Source: SFFI01 sp964398655 (lineage in GTDB: Bacteria; Bacillota; Clostridia; Saccharofermentanales; DTU023). From it: a DNA stretch of 42,096 nt. The DNA is taken from assembly GCA_964398655.1 (NCBI GenBank), contig CAYNNG010000014.1, positions 1 to 42,096 on the forward strand, given 5' to 3'. The notes beneath the pieces are model-generated. The model worked only from the letters and a program-made list of their open reading frames with translations. It was not told the origin of the DNA and searched no databases. Shown here in pieces: positions 24,625-31,937 of this stretch (position 1 is the first letter of the stretch; the number at the start of each line of letters is the position of its first letter). The translations under genes and the position numbers were made by a program.

Positions 24625-24714
24625 TACCTTCACCTCATTAATCCAGAAACCGTGCCCCCGGCATGACCCTCGACACGTGAAATTGGAGGAGTTTTGCGCT
24701 TGAACGCAAGGCTA

Positions 24715-24743
24715 AAGATACTAAGTTCTTAAATGTCTGTCAA
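24715..24743 (-). promoter_or_regulatory. Promoter of rpmE
   Basis: A perfect TTGACA (24738-24743), a 17-base spacer and TATCTT (24715-24720). The leader of about 85 bases has a small hairpin TTGCG/CGCAA. Confidence 0.8.
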
Positions 24744-24846
24744 GCCGAATCTACCTGGAAAAGCCTAAAAGCTAGTATACTGCTAAACTATAAGTAGATT
24801 TTATCAGCTCATGGTCAACGTCTTCATGACGGAAAGGATACCTATT

Positions 24847-26106
24847 TTGAAAATAAAAACTCTCAACCCTCAAACCTATGCCGAATACTTAGCCCAGCAT
24901 CAGCTGCGCTACTTTTATAACCAGTCACCAGAGGTTCTAGCTTTTGACCGGGCTCAGGGGCTAAATGTTGAGCTGCTAGGCCTCTTTGAGGCGGGCGAAC
25001 TCCAAGCAGTCTGCAAACTGACTTACCTGCCCGAGCTCCGCTTTTACCGCAGAGCACAAGTTAACTGGCTACCTCTAGACCCCACTAAGCTCGCCAAACT
25101 ACCTCCGCTGCTTTCAGCTCTGGAGGCCCATCTGCAGGCGCAAAAAAATGTCCTGCACCTCTCCTTGTCACCTCTCCTTCTCCGCGGGATCTATAAAGAA
25201 GAGGGCGAATCCTATCAGGCCTGTCCTCTGGCTGACCAGCTAGACCAGATTTTCCAGCAGGCCGGCTACACAAAACATGCCGAAGATTTTTACAGCGACA
25301 CTAGCCTCCAGCCCCGCTACCTTTTCGTAAAAGACCTGCGAGGCCAAAGCGAAGAAGAGGTCATCGCCTCTCTCGCCTCCAAGGTCCGCAACCATATTAG
25401 GGTCGCCGACCGCTATGGCATGACCCTGCGCAAGCTTATGCCGGAAGAAGCCCCGGTATTCAACCAAGCCCTCACCGCCATGGCAGATAATTATGGCTTC
25501 CCTCGCAACCGCCTAAGCCTAACCAGCCCCGAAATTATGCGGGCAGCAGGTAGCGCCGTAAGCTACCTGGCAATTTGTCTGACTCCGCAGGATTCACTCC
25601 AGCTCAACAGGCAAATTGAGGCAGACCTCAAGGCCGAGCAGGCCGCTACCGATGCCAGCTCCCGCCGGGGAAAAACGAAGATCCGGGAACTAGACCAGCA
25701 AATTACGGCCAACCTCAAGCGGCGTGAGCGCCTGGAAGAATTGGCCACCCAGCACGGTAAAGACCAAGAGCTCATTTTGGGCGTCTCACAGTTTGCCTTC
25801 AGTCCCAGCGACTACATTTGCCTGCAAACGGCGGTCTTCTCAGAATTTGTCGACCTCTCACCCGCTTACTATATGCACGGCATCATGCTCAAAGAAGCGG
25901 TAGCCCAGGGAGCAGACTATTACAACCTCTTTGCCGTTTCTGACCCCCTGGATCCGGAAGATGACTTGGGTGTCTTGAATTTTAAGAAGCAGTTTAACGG
26001 TCAGGTAGAAGAATATGTAGGGACCTACAGCAAAGACCTGGCCGATCCCGCAGGGGCCAAACTCTTGCAGCGCGCCAAAGATTTAAAAAATAAAATAAGG
26101 TCTTAA
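24847..26106 (+). CDS. FemX/FemA-type peptidoglycan interpeptide-bridge aminoacyltransferase
   Basis: This 419-residue protein belongs to the FemABX family, which adds amino acids from charged tRNAs to the lysine side chain of lipid II. Two GNAT-like subdomains are present: the first includes GLFEAGELQAVCKLTYLP, the second YYMHGIMLKEAVAQGADYYN and LGVLNFKKQFNGQVEEYVG. About residues 245-310 form the antiparallel coiled-coil arm seen in FemA (LNRQIEADLKAEQAA and ANLKRRERLEELA). I chose the TTG start giving KIKTLNPQTY, eight bases behind GGAAAGGA; an in-frame ATG at 24811 has no ribosome site. The stop codon shares TTAA with the stop of the convergent SDR gene. The amino acid added cannot be read from sequence. 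Confidence 0.88.
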   Translation: MKIKTLNPQTYAEYLAQHQLRYFYNQSPEVLAFDRAQGLNVELLGLFEAGELQAVCKLTYLPELRFYRRAQVNWLPLDPTKLAKLPPLLSALEAHLQAQKNVLHLSLSPLLLRGIYKEEGESYQACPLADQLDQIFQQAGYTKHAEDFYSDTSLQPRYLFVKDLRGQSEEEVIASLASKVRNHIRVADRYGMTLRKLMPEEAPVFNQALTAMADNYGFPRNRLSLTSPEIMRAAGSAVSYLAICLTPQDSLQLNRQIEADLKAEQAATDASSRRGKTKIRELDQQITANLKRRERLEELATQHGKDQELILGVSQFAFSPSDYICLQTAVFSEFVDLSPAYYMHGIMLKEAVAQGADYYNLFAVSDPLDPEDDLGVLNFKKQFNGQVEEYVGTYSKDLADPAGAKLLQRAKDLKNKIRS

Positions 26107-26876
26107 TACATGCCCCAGACTCGCTCCAGCCACAAGATGGAGGACTGGGGCAAAATTTTACTAGCCGCATAAATCCCCTTCCCCACCCAGGAGGAGATAG
26201 ACAGGTCCTTACCTGCCGCGGACCTTTTTAAGGCAACTTTAACCACGCGCGAGGCCTGCTCCAGACCCAGACTTTTAATGGACTTACTCTTCCCGCCCAT
26301 GCCGGCCTTGGCCAAAAATTCTGTTTCCATGAGGTTGGGGCACACGGCGGTTACCGTGATACCCTCGCGCCGCCACTCCCGGTGCAAGGCCCGGGAAAAA
26401 TAAAGGACAAAACTTTTGGAGGCTGCATAGACCGCATAAGCCGGCTGGGGCAAAAATGACGCCACGGAGGCAATTTGCAGGACTTGAGCCCCAGAGACCA
26501 GATAGGGTTTGGCCAAATAAGTAACGTCTAACAAGGCCCGCATGTTGAGGTCAACCATGTCTTGGTGGGCCCGGGGTTCTTGGTCAGCAAAATAGCCCTG
26601 CCGCCCCCAACCCGCGGAATTAACGAGGTAAGCAATTTGCGGCTGGACGGCAGACAATTCCACTTTCAAGCGGTCTAAGTCCTCCAGCTTAAGGAGATCC
26701 AGGGGCAAAATTTTGCAAGGCTGTGAGAGTTCCTGGGCCAAGGCTTCCAGCCTATCCTGCCGCCTGGCCAAGAGCCAAAGCTCTTCCACCGCTTTGGAGC
26801 CTTGTAGGTTAGAAATCTGGCGGGCAAACTCTGCTCCCAGTCCGGAAGAAGCTCCGGTAATTAAGGCGATTTTCAT
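26103..26876 (-). CDS. Short-chain dehydrogenase/reductase (SDR)
   Basis: This 257-residue classical SDR has the cofactor motif TGASSGLG (7-14), LVNSAGWG in place of NNAG, the catalytic Ser in IASVASFLP, and YAASK. SDRs of this subgroup (YqjQ/DltE-like) reduce unknown carbonyl substrates with NAD(P)H. The start at MKIALITGASSG follows GGAGG; longer versions in frame lack a site. It is convergent with the femX-like gene (4-base overlap of stop codons) and divergent from the VanY-like gene. The substrate is unknown. Confidence 0.88.
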   Translation of the reverse strand: MKIALITGASSGLGAEFARQISNLQGSKAVEELWLLARRQDRLEALAQELSQPCKILPLDLLKLEDLDRLKVELSAVQPQIAYLVNSAGWGRQGYFADQEPRAHQDMVDLNMRALLDVTYLAKPYLVSGAQVLQIASVASFLPQPAYAVYAASKSFVLYFSRALHREWRREGITVTAVCPNLMETEFLAKAGMGGKSKSIKSLGLEQASRVVKVALKRSAAGKDLSISSWVGKGIYAASKILPQSSILWLERVWGMY

Positions 26877-26898
26877 AGCTGCCACCTCCTCAGTCTCG

Positions 26899-26927
26899 CT
26901 GACACTCCTGTAATAATAAGCTAAAAT
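26899..26927 (+). promoter_or_regulatory. Promoter of the VanY-like gene, giving a leaderless mRNA
   Basis: CTGACA (26899-26904), a 17-base spacer and TAAAAT (26922-26927). The predicted transcription start, 6-9 bases after the -10 box, falls on or beside the ATG at 26935. Confidence 0.6.
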
Positions 26928-26934
26928 GAGGTAC

Positions 26935-27834
26935 ATGAAAAAGCGAAGACCAGCCTATAAATCCAGCATTGCCTTAAGTATTGCCACTAGTCTGGTTATA
27001 TTACTCACGCTAGTCTTCATTACCCGCCCCTCACTGGCCAAAAAAATCCAGCACCGTGTGTATCGTTCAGGACAGTCTTCTCAAACCCTGTCCTTAGACC
27101 CCGCAGGTGAAAAACTGGCCGACGCATCAGACAGTAAATTATTCCAATTACCTCAAGTGCTCTCAGGGCAAACCGAGCTTGAGCTGGTACCGACCTTGCT
27201 CCTCGTGTCCCCCGGTCACCCTCTGCCCGCAAATTTCCAAGCTGACTTGATTACCGACAGCTATACCAGTCTGGAGATGTCTCCTCTCATGGCGCCCGCT
27301 TTTAGTCAGCTCTCCCAAGCTGTTAAACAAGAGTTTGAGGAGAAGCTCTATATCTCTTCGCTCTACCGGACCGCCCAGGAACAAGAAGAGGTCTATGCGG
27401 AAGATCCCAGCCTGGCTATGCCGCCTGGAGAGTCTGAGCACCAAACCGGCCTGGCGGTGGATGTCTACGTTTTTCAATTTGCCGGACCTAATTTTATTAA
27501 TGCCCCTGCGGGCCGCTGGGTCAATGAAAACGCCTGGCGCTACGGCTTTATTGTGCGCTACCCCCAAGGCCAGGAAGATATCACGGGGATGACTTTTGAG
27601 CCCTGGCACCTACGTTTTGTGGGCCAGCCCCATGCTGAGATCCTCACCGCTCAAGGTTGGGTTTTAGAAGAGTATTTGGGGCATCTGCAACTGGACAAAG
27701 CCTACCGTTTCGGCGACTACTTTATCCTGCGGACATGTCAAGCTGAATTTCGGTTGCCCGCCGGCCTTAAAGGCCTTAAAATTTCCCCCGACAATCTGGG
27801 CTCCTACGTAATTTGGGGCCAATACACCCCATAA
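26935..27834 (+). CDS. D-alanyl-D-alanine carboxypeptidase, VanY type (peptidase M15B)
   Basis: This 299-residue zinc peptidase trims stem peptides of peptidoglycan. An N-terminal membrane segment (about 10-32) anchors it with the catalytic part outside. The family signature is SEHQTGLAVDV with zinc ligands His169 and Asp176, and FEPWHLRF with Glu222 and His225. A C-terminal domain of about 50 residues follows. I chose the ATG at 26935 because the ATG at 26926 lies inside the -10 box and cannot be in the transcript. There is no ribosome site, which fits leaderless translation. A bidirectional terminator follows. Confidence 0.9.
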   Translation: MKKRRPAYKSSIALSIATSLVILLTLVFITRPSLAKKIQHRVYRSGQSSQTLSLDPAGEKLADASDSKLFQLPQVLSGQTELELVPTLLLVSPGHPLPANFQADLITDSYTSLEMSPLMAPAFSQLSQAVKQEFEEKLYISSLYRTAQEQEEVYAEDPSLAMPPGESEHQTGLAVDVYVFQFAGPNFINAPAGRWVNENAWRYGFIVRYPQGQEDITGMTFEPWHLRFVGQPHAEILTAQGWVLEEYLGHLQLDKAYRFGDYFILRTCQAEFRLPAGLKGLKISPDNLGSYVIWGQYTP

Positions 27835-27875
27835 AAAGTGCTCCTAAACTTGCGTCTAGGAGCACTCTTGTTTGT
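27833..27875. terminator. Bidirectional terminator between the VanY-like and ferredoxin genes
   Basis: A 10-bp perfect stem AGTGCTCCTA/TAGGAGCACT (27837-27846 with 27857-27866). The minus strand has TTTTTA directly after it and the plus strand CTTGTTTGT, so it serves both convergent genes, best for ferredoxin. Confidence 0.85.
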
Positions 27876-27907
27876 AACAGCTTTCAGCTTAAACGATCTT
27901 GCCTAAA

Positions 27908-28078
27908 CTATTCTTGAGAAATAGCTTCGACAGGGCAGACACTAGTGCAGGAACCGCAGTCGATGCAGGTATCTGGGTCAATAACGTATTGGGTATCCCC
28001 GGCGGAGATTGCGCTAACAGGGCAAGTGGATTCACAAGTTCCACACATGATGCAGTCGCTAGAAATTACGTGAGCCAT
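27908..28078 (-). CDS. 2[4Fe-4S] ferredoxin
   Basis: This 56-residue clostridial-type ferredoxin has two CxxCxxCxxxCP sets: Cys9, 12, 15, 19 and Cys38, 41, 44, 48, each set supplying ligands for both clusters in the usual cross-over manner. It carries low-potential electrons for hydrogenase, pyruvate oxidation and similar reactions. The ATG follows AAAGGAG; a longer frame upstream is not supported. It is transcribed alone from a good promoter with a flanking inverted repeat and ends at a strong terminator. Confidence 0.97.
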   Translation of the reverse strand: MAHVISSDCIMCGTCESTCPVSAISAGDTQYVIDPDTCIDCGSCTSVCPVEAISQE

Positions 28079-28155
28079 ATTTTTCTCCTTTGTTAAGTAT
28101 GAGCAAGTTGGTCCTATGATATGAGCCCAGCTTTTCATACAATTTCCTGTAAATG

Positions 28156-28195
28156 TTTGGCACTTACTAGGCTAATTAAAGCAAGTTGTGCCAAA
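28156..28195 (-). promoter_or_regulatory. Inverted repeat around the ferredoxin -10 box (candidate operator)
   Basis: TTTGGCAC (28156-28163) and GTGCCAAA (28188-28195) are perfect inverted copies with centres 32 bases (three helical turns) apart, one in the spacer and one downstream of the -10 box. A repressor contacting both would cover the promoter. Confidence 0.5.
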
Positions 28196-28203
28196 TTAGT
28201 CAA
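28175..28203 (-). promoter_or_regulatory. Ferredoxin promoter
   Basis: TTGACT (28198-28203), a 17-base spacer and TTTAAT (28175-28180) preceded by TGC. Confidence 0.7.
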
Positions 28204-28266
28204 CAGGTCTCAGGATGGCATCTGGCCCCGGTCATGCGCAAAGCCGGACTCAGGGCACAGGCCTTC

Positions 28267-29196
28267 TCACAGGTCTTTTTCAGGCTTGTCTAGTTTGTTA
28301 AAGAGCAGGGATAGGACTACACCCAGGGCTACGGCGCCCGCACAGATGAGCAGTGCTGGTCCCAGAGCGATAGGCATGGCTGCCAAGGAGCTGGCCGAGA
28401 GGCCGGGGGCCACCACTGTGGGGAAGATCGCCACAGAAGAGCCCACGACTAGGCCCAGAATAATGTGGTAGACAACCGAATAATGCCTATCCAAGAAATA
28501 GTTAAAGGGTTTGGCCAGGCCCAGGATGCAGATCAAGCCTCCTAGGCCCAGAGGAATGACAGCCGGCCAATCTAGGTCCTTGATGGCATCCGACATAGGT
28601 TTGTACAAACCGAAATACATGAGGAAATTGGAAGGGCTCAGGCCAGGTACAATAAAGCCCAGGCCTACAATAGCTCCTACCAAAAACCAGATTAAGGTGT
28701 TGGGGTGAACAGTAACAAAGGTCTGCTCACCCAGAAGCATTAGGAAAAACAGGGCCAGGGCCGCAATGACCATAGTGAATACATCGCCCTTGCTCCTGCC
28801 TTGAGAACCTGCCTCCTTCCAAAGCGAGGGGAAGGTCCCAATCACTAGGCCAATAAACAGGCAAGTGAAAAAAGCCTCATAGGAGCCGAGGGCGGCCGAG
28901 ACCAGGAAGGCAAAAATGAAGACACCAGTCAGCCCTCCTAAACCCAAGGGTAAAAAGTAGAGGATGTTGGCACCCAGTCTATGCAGGGGACGGCCTAAAA
29001 AACGCATGATGGGCGTATAAACCTTAAAAATAACCGACAGAACCCCGCCCGAAAGGCCTGGCAAGATGGCCCCGATGCCGATAAGGATCCCCTTGAGATA
29101 ACGCAAAATGACTGACTTAAAGCCCTCACCCAGCGGAGGATCAAAGCCCGGACCTTTTGCCTCTAGATTGTGCTTGCTGTTAGACTGCATACTCAT
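28267..29196 (-). CDS. DUF368 membrane protein, undecaprenyl-phosphate flippase family (PopT-like)
   Basis: This 309-residue protein has about eight to ten membrane segments and the DUF368 signature ILIGIGAILPGLSGG near residues 35-49, with a second inverted copy, VGLGFIVPGLSPSNFL. DUF368 proteins have been shown in other bacteria to return the lipid carrier undecaprenyl phosphate to the cytoplasmic face for reuse in wall synthesis. It is the last gene of a cluster with two P-II-like proteins and a DUF1538 protein (17 bases after the single P-II-like gene). Whether the P-II proteins act on it is unknown. Confidence 0.85.
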   Translation of the reverse strand: MSMQSNSKHNLEAKGPGFDPPLGEGFKSVILRYLKGILIGIGAILPGLSGGVLSVIFKVYTPIMRFLGRPLHRLGANILYFLPLGLGGLTGVFIFAFLVSAALGSYEAFFTCLFIGLVIGTFPSLWKEAGSQGRSKGDVFTMVIAALALFFLMLLGEQTFVTVHPNTLIWFLVGAIVGLGFIVPGLSPSNFLMYFGLYKPMSDAIKDLDWPAVIPLGLGGLICILGLAKPFNYFLDRHYSVVYHIILGLVVGSSVAIFPTVVAPGLSASSLAAMPIALGPALLICAGAVALGVVLSLLFNKLDKPEKDL

Positions 29197-29213
29197 ATAA
29201 AAATTTCATCTCT

Positions 29214-29525
29214 CTAAGATTTTCTACTATCCAAACCTCGGACAGAATAGGCCGGCAGGGAGCAGAGCAGGCCCACGCCTCCCTGGTCAAAGTCAAAATG
29301 CGCCTTAATCGCCTCTACCAAGCCCGAGATTTTGGCCTGATCCACCACAAGGACCACCAAGGAGACCTGGTGTTCTATAGCGACATTTAAGAAACGCTGC
29401 TCTTGGTGGTGGCTGGAGCCGCGGCCTCGTAAAATAGTCGCACCCCATGAGCCTTGGTCTTCTACCAGCTTAAGCAAATCATCTACTAGGTCAGGGCGAA
29501 TAAACACATGTAAAATCTGGTCCAT
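29214..29525 (-). CDS. P-II-like signalling protein, single domain
   Basis: This 103-residue protein has the beta-alpha-beta pattern of P-II-like proteins: MDQILHVFIRPDLVDDLLKL at the start, a glycine-rich loop after WGATILRGRGSSHH (where P-II has its T-loop), then VSLVVLVVDQAKISGLVEAI, and a C-terminal strand SLPAYSVRGL resembling the P-II end. The uridylylated tyrosine of GlnB is not evident. It lies three bases after a tandem P-II-like gene. P-II-like proteins sit as trimers on transporters and sense nucleotides; no ligand can be assigned here. Confidence 0.75.
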   Translation of the reverse strand: MDQILHVFIRPDLVDDLLKLVEDQGSWGATILRGRGSSHHQEQRFLNVAIEHQVSLVVLVVDQAKISGLVEAIKAHFDFDQGGVGLLCSLPAYSVRGLDSRKS

Positions 29526-29528
29526 AGG

Positions 29529-30239
29529 CTACTTCTCCTGCTCGTAAAGTCCCACCACACGAGTCACAGGGTAAGAAAACTGGATACCCGTATTCTCGTT
29601 TTCCATGATGAAATGCTGGTCTAAGGCCTCTTCTACCTGGTCCAAAAGCTCAGTTTTCAGGATCATGAGGAGGAAGTCCTTTTGGGGTTCGATCTTAAAT
29701 TCGAATATTAGGCTGGAGGCTTGGCCCGCTCCCTTGGCCTCTAGGCAGGTAGCGCCCTGCGCCCCCGCACCTTCTGCCACCGTCACGGCTTCTTCGCCCA
29801 AGCCCTCATCTAGAATGCAGCAGAGGGCAGCATACTGCACGCCGCTGTAATCTAGGGGTTTTTCCTTCACATAAGAGCTGGGAGCTTGCACAGGAAAACC
29901 TACCAGGTACTGTAGGGGAATCGTAAAGGCAATGCCATGGCCGGGTTTATTTAGCTCTAGTTTGCGGATCGCCAAGTCTAAAATCTGCTCCACACGGTCG
30001 CGGGTCTGGATAATCATGACCAGGTCACGGTGAACCTCATTGAGCCCAAACATGCGGAGAAATTTGCCAGGTTTGGTACCAGAGCCCGGGAACACACTAA
30101 CCCCGGTATGCACTTCTTGCCTGACATAATCTACGAGTCCGGCCGACTTATGCTGGGGCAGGATAAAGAGTAAGAGTTCGTAGCTTGTCTCAAAGGCAGA
30201 CAGGGTTTCTTGCTTACTAGTTTTCTCGGACATGGGCAT
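29529..30239 (-). CDS. Tandem P-II-like protein (two domains)
   Basis: This 236-residue protein contains two P-II-like units. Unit 1 (about 15-115) runs from ETSYELLLFILPQHKSAGLV through a GSGTKPGKF loop and RDLVMIIQTRDRVEQILDLAI to IPLQYLVGF. Unit 2 (about 130-236) runs from VQYAALCCILDEGLGEEAV through a GAGAQGATCLEAKGAG loop and DFLLMILKTELLDQVEEAL to YPVTRVVGLYEQ. Ordinary P-II-like proteins have one unit of about 110 residues. The start at 30239 follows GGAGG and lies inside the 3' end of the DUF1538 gene (23-base overlap), so translation is coupled. Confidence 0.75.
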   Translation of the reverse strand: MPMSEKTSKQETLSAFETSYELLLFILPQHKSAGLVDYVRQEVHTGVSVFPGSGTKPGKFLRMFGLNEVHRDLVMIIQTRDRVEQILDLAIRKLELNKPGHGIAFTIPLQYLVGFPVQAPSSYVKEKPLDYSGVQYAALCCILDEGLGEEAVTVAEGAGAQGATCLEAKGAGQASSLIFEFKIEPQKDFLLMILKTELLDQVEEALDQHFIMENENTGIQFSYPVTRVVGLYEQEK

Positions 30240-31800
30240 GTTCTGCCTCCTGATAAGTATTGGCCTGGTCTTCTGAGGCTATCTCAAACTGTTCTGCCTG
30301 CTCTTGCAGACGCTCTTCCGCCGCCAGCTTTGCTTCCTTCCTCTCCTTAGCCATATAGATCAGTCCTAAGATTTGTAAGGCTAGCAAGGGAGAGGTGGCA
30401 ACCAGGGCAATTACTCCGTAGCCATTGCGGATAACCAGCGCGGGGTTTACAGCATAGGCCGCGCCTTGGGCAAAGGCCAGGACAAAGGTCGCGGTCATAG
30501 GGCCGGATACCACACCACCCGAGTCAAAGGCGATGCCTGTAAAGAGGTCGCCCGTGACGAAGGTCAACGCCACGGCGATTATATAGGCTGGCAGCAGAAT
30601 ATGCCAGAGTTCCAAGCCCGGTACTAAAATGCGCAACATGGCTAGGGCTACCGCCAAGGCGACCCCGGCCGCCAGGAAAATCATGACCAGCTTGCGGGAG
30701 ATCGCCCCCGCCGTTTGATTTTGAATCTGCTTGGTTAAGACCTGTACCGCAGGCTCTGCCAAAACCGTGGTCATACCGAGGAAAAAGCCAAGAGGCAGGA
30801 GGTACCAGGCCTGGTACTCCTTAACTATATGCATGGCAATAATGTGGCCGGATAGCATAAAGCCACCCTCGACCCCTACGGTAAAGATCGTCAGACCTAC
30901 GATGCAGTAAATCAATCCCACAATAATCCGGCTGTAGTCCCGACGCCGGGTTTCCCGTGTAAAGCCGTTAATCACAAAGAAAATAATCGACAAGGGCAAA
31001 ATCGCCATGAGTGCCGCCTTAAACATGGGAGGGATCGCGTGTATGAAGGGAGCAAAAAAGCTGTGGCTGGGCTCTGGGAAGCTTAATTGGCCAGTGAGTT
31101 CTGAACTGCCAGACATAATACCCATGAGGAGTACCGCGACCACCGCTCCAGAAGAAGCCATGCCTACCAGGCCGAAAGATTCAGACCCGTCACACTTGGC
31201 ATCGTGGGTGACCGCAGCTAGTCCCAGGGCCAAGGCTAAAAGGAAGGGAGTGGTAATCGCCCCCGTTGTGGCCCCGCAAGAATCAAAAGCCAAGGCTAAA
31301 TATTCCGTGGGGCTAAAGGCGGCCAAGATAAAAATCAGGCCGTAGACGATGAGATAAATATACTTAAGGTGAAGATGTTTAATGAGTCGGAGGAAACCGA
31401 ACATCACCAGGGTGCCTACGCCCAGGGAAACCGCCACCATCAGCTGCCTATAGTCTATGGTCCCCTGAGTCAGGCTCTCAATATTGCGCGCCAGGATCAT
31501 GAGGTCAGGTTCCGCGATGTTGATCAAAAAGCCCATGGCAAAGGCCGCGGCCAGAATGCTGGACAGGCGTGACCGCCGCACTATGCCTGCGGAGAGCGAC
31601 CGGCCCATGGGGGTTATAGAAATATCGATACCCAGCAAAAAGATGGACATACCCACAATCAGGACCAGGGCGGCAAAGATAAATTGCCCAAATTGCAGGC
31701 TGGTCAAAGGGTGGAAAATCAGCTGCAAAAATACAACGAAAAGGCTAACCGGCAGGACAGATGCAATAACTTCTCGCACTTTTTCTCTTAAAACAGACAA
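30217..31800 (-). CDS. DUF1538 family membrane protein (candidate transporter)
   Basis: This 527-residue protein has about 12-14 membrane segments in two homologous halves, each with a signature: LALAFDSCGATTGAITTPF in the first and GIAFDSGGVVSGPMTATFV in the second. This inverted or direct duplication with broken, glycine-rich segments is typical of secondary transporters. DUF1538 has no function I can state with certainty. A charged, glutamate- and alanine-rich C-terminal tail of about 50 residues is cytoplasmic. The start is TTG with GGAAGGAGG. It heads a cluster with two P-II-like proteins, recalling AmtB-GlnK and SbtA-SbtB pairs, which supports a regulated transporter. Confidence 0.82.
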   Translation of the reverse strand: MSVLREKVREVIASVLPVSLFVVFLQLIFHPLTSLQFGQFIFAALVLIVGMSIFLLGIDISITPMGRSLSAGIVRRSRLSSILAAAFAMGFLINIAEPDLMILARNIESLTQGTIDYRQLMVAVSLGVGTLVMFGFLRLIKHLHLKYIYLIVYGLIFILAAFSPTEYLALAFDSCGATTGAITTPFLLALALGLAAVTHDAKCDGSESFGLVGMASSGAVVAVLLMGIMSGSSELTGQLSFPEPSHSFFAPFIHAIPPMFKAALMAILPLSIIFFVINGFTRETRRRDYSRIIVGLIYCIVGLTIFTVGVEGGFMLSGHIIAMHIVKEYQAWYLLPLGFFLGMTTVLAEPAVQVLTKQIQNQTAGAISRKLVMIFLAAGVALAVALAMLRILVPGLELWHILLPAYIIAVALTFVTGDLFTGIAFDSGGVVSGPMTATFVLAFAQGAAYAVNPALVIRNGYGVIALVATSPLLALQILGLIYMAKERKEAKLAAEERLQEQAEQFEIASEDQANTYQEAEHAHVREN

Positions 31801-31830
31801 GAGGGCCTCCTTCCAGGGCGGAAAATACTA

Positions 31831-31836
31831 ATTATA
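31831..31836 (-). promoter_or_regulatory. TATAAT box ahead of the DUF1538 operon
   Basis: A perfect TATAAT 31 bases before the start codon. I see no good -35 hexamer at the right spacing. Confidence 0.4.
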
Positions 31837-31922
31837 TTAGCAGTTTTAGGAGGAGGCTGCCATGCATTAGGAAGCTAAGCAGTCTCACAAAATGCCGATT
31901 GTGTGCAGGCTTCTCCCCATCA

Positions 31923-31931
31923 TGCCATAAT
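31923..31931 (+). promoter_or_regulatory. Extended -10 promoter of the FAD dehydrogenase, leaderless
   Basis: TGC-CATAAT lies only 6 bases before the ATG at 31938, so transcription should begin at or next to the start codon. A -35 hexamer is weak. Confidence 0.5.
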
Positions 31932-31937
31932 TAGCAC

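Noticed and set aside
26926..26928. ATG at 26926 as start of the VanY-like gene
   Set aside because: It overlaps the -10 box of a good promoter, so it would not be transcribed from it; the ATG at 26935 is at the predicted transcript start.
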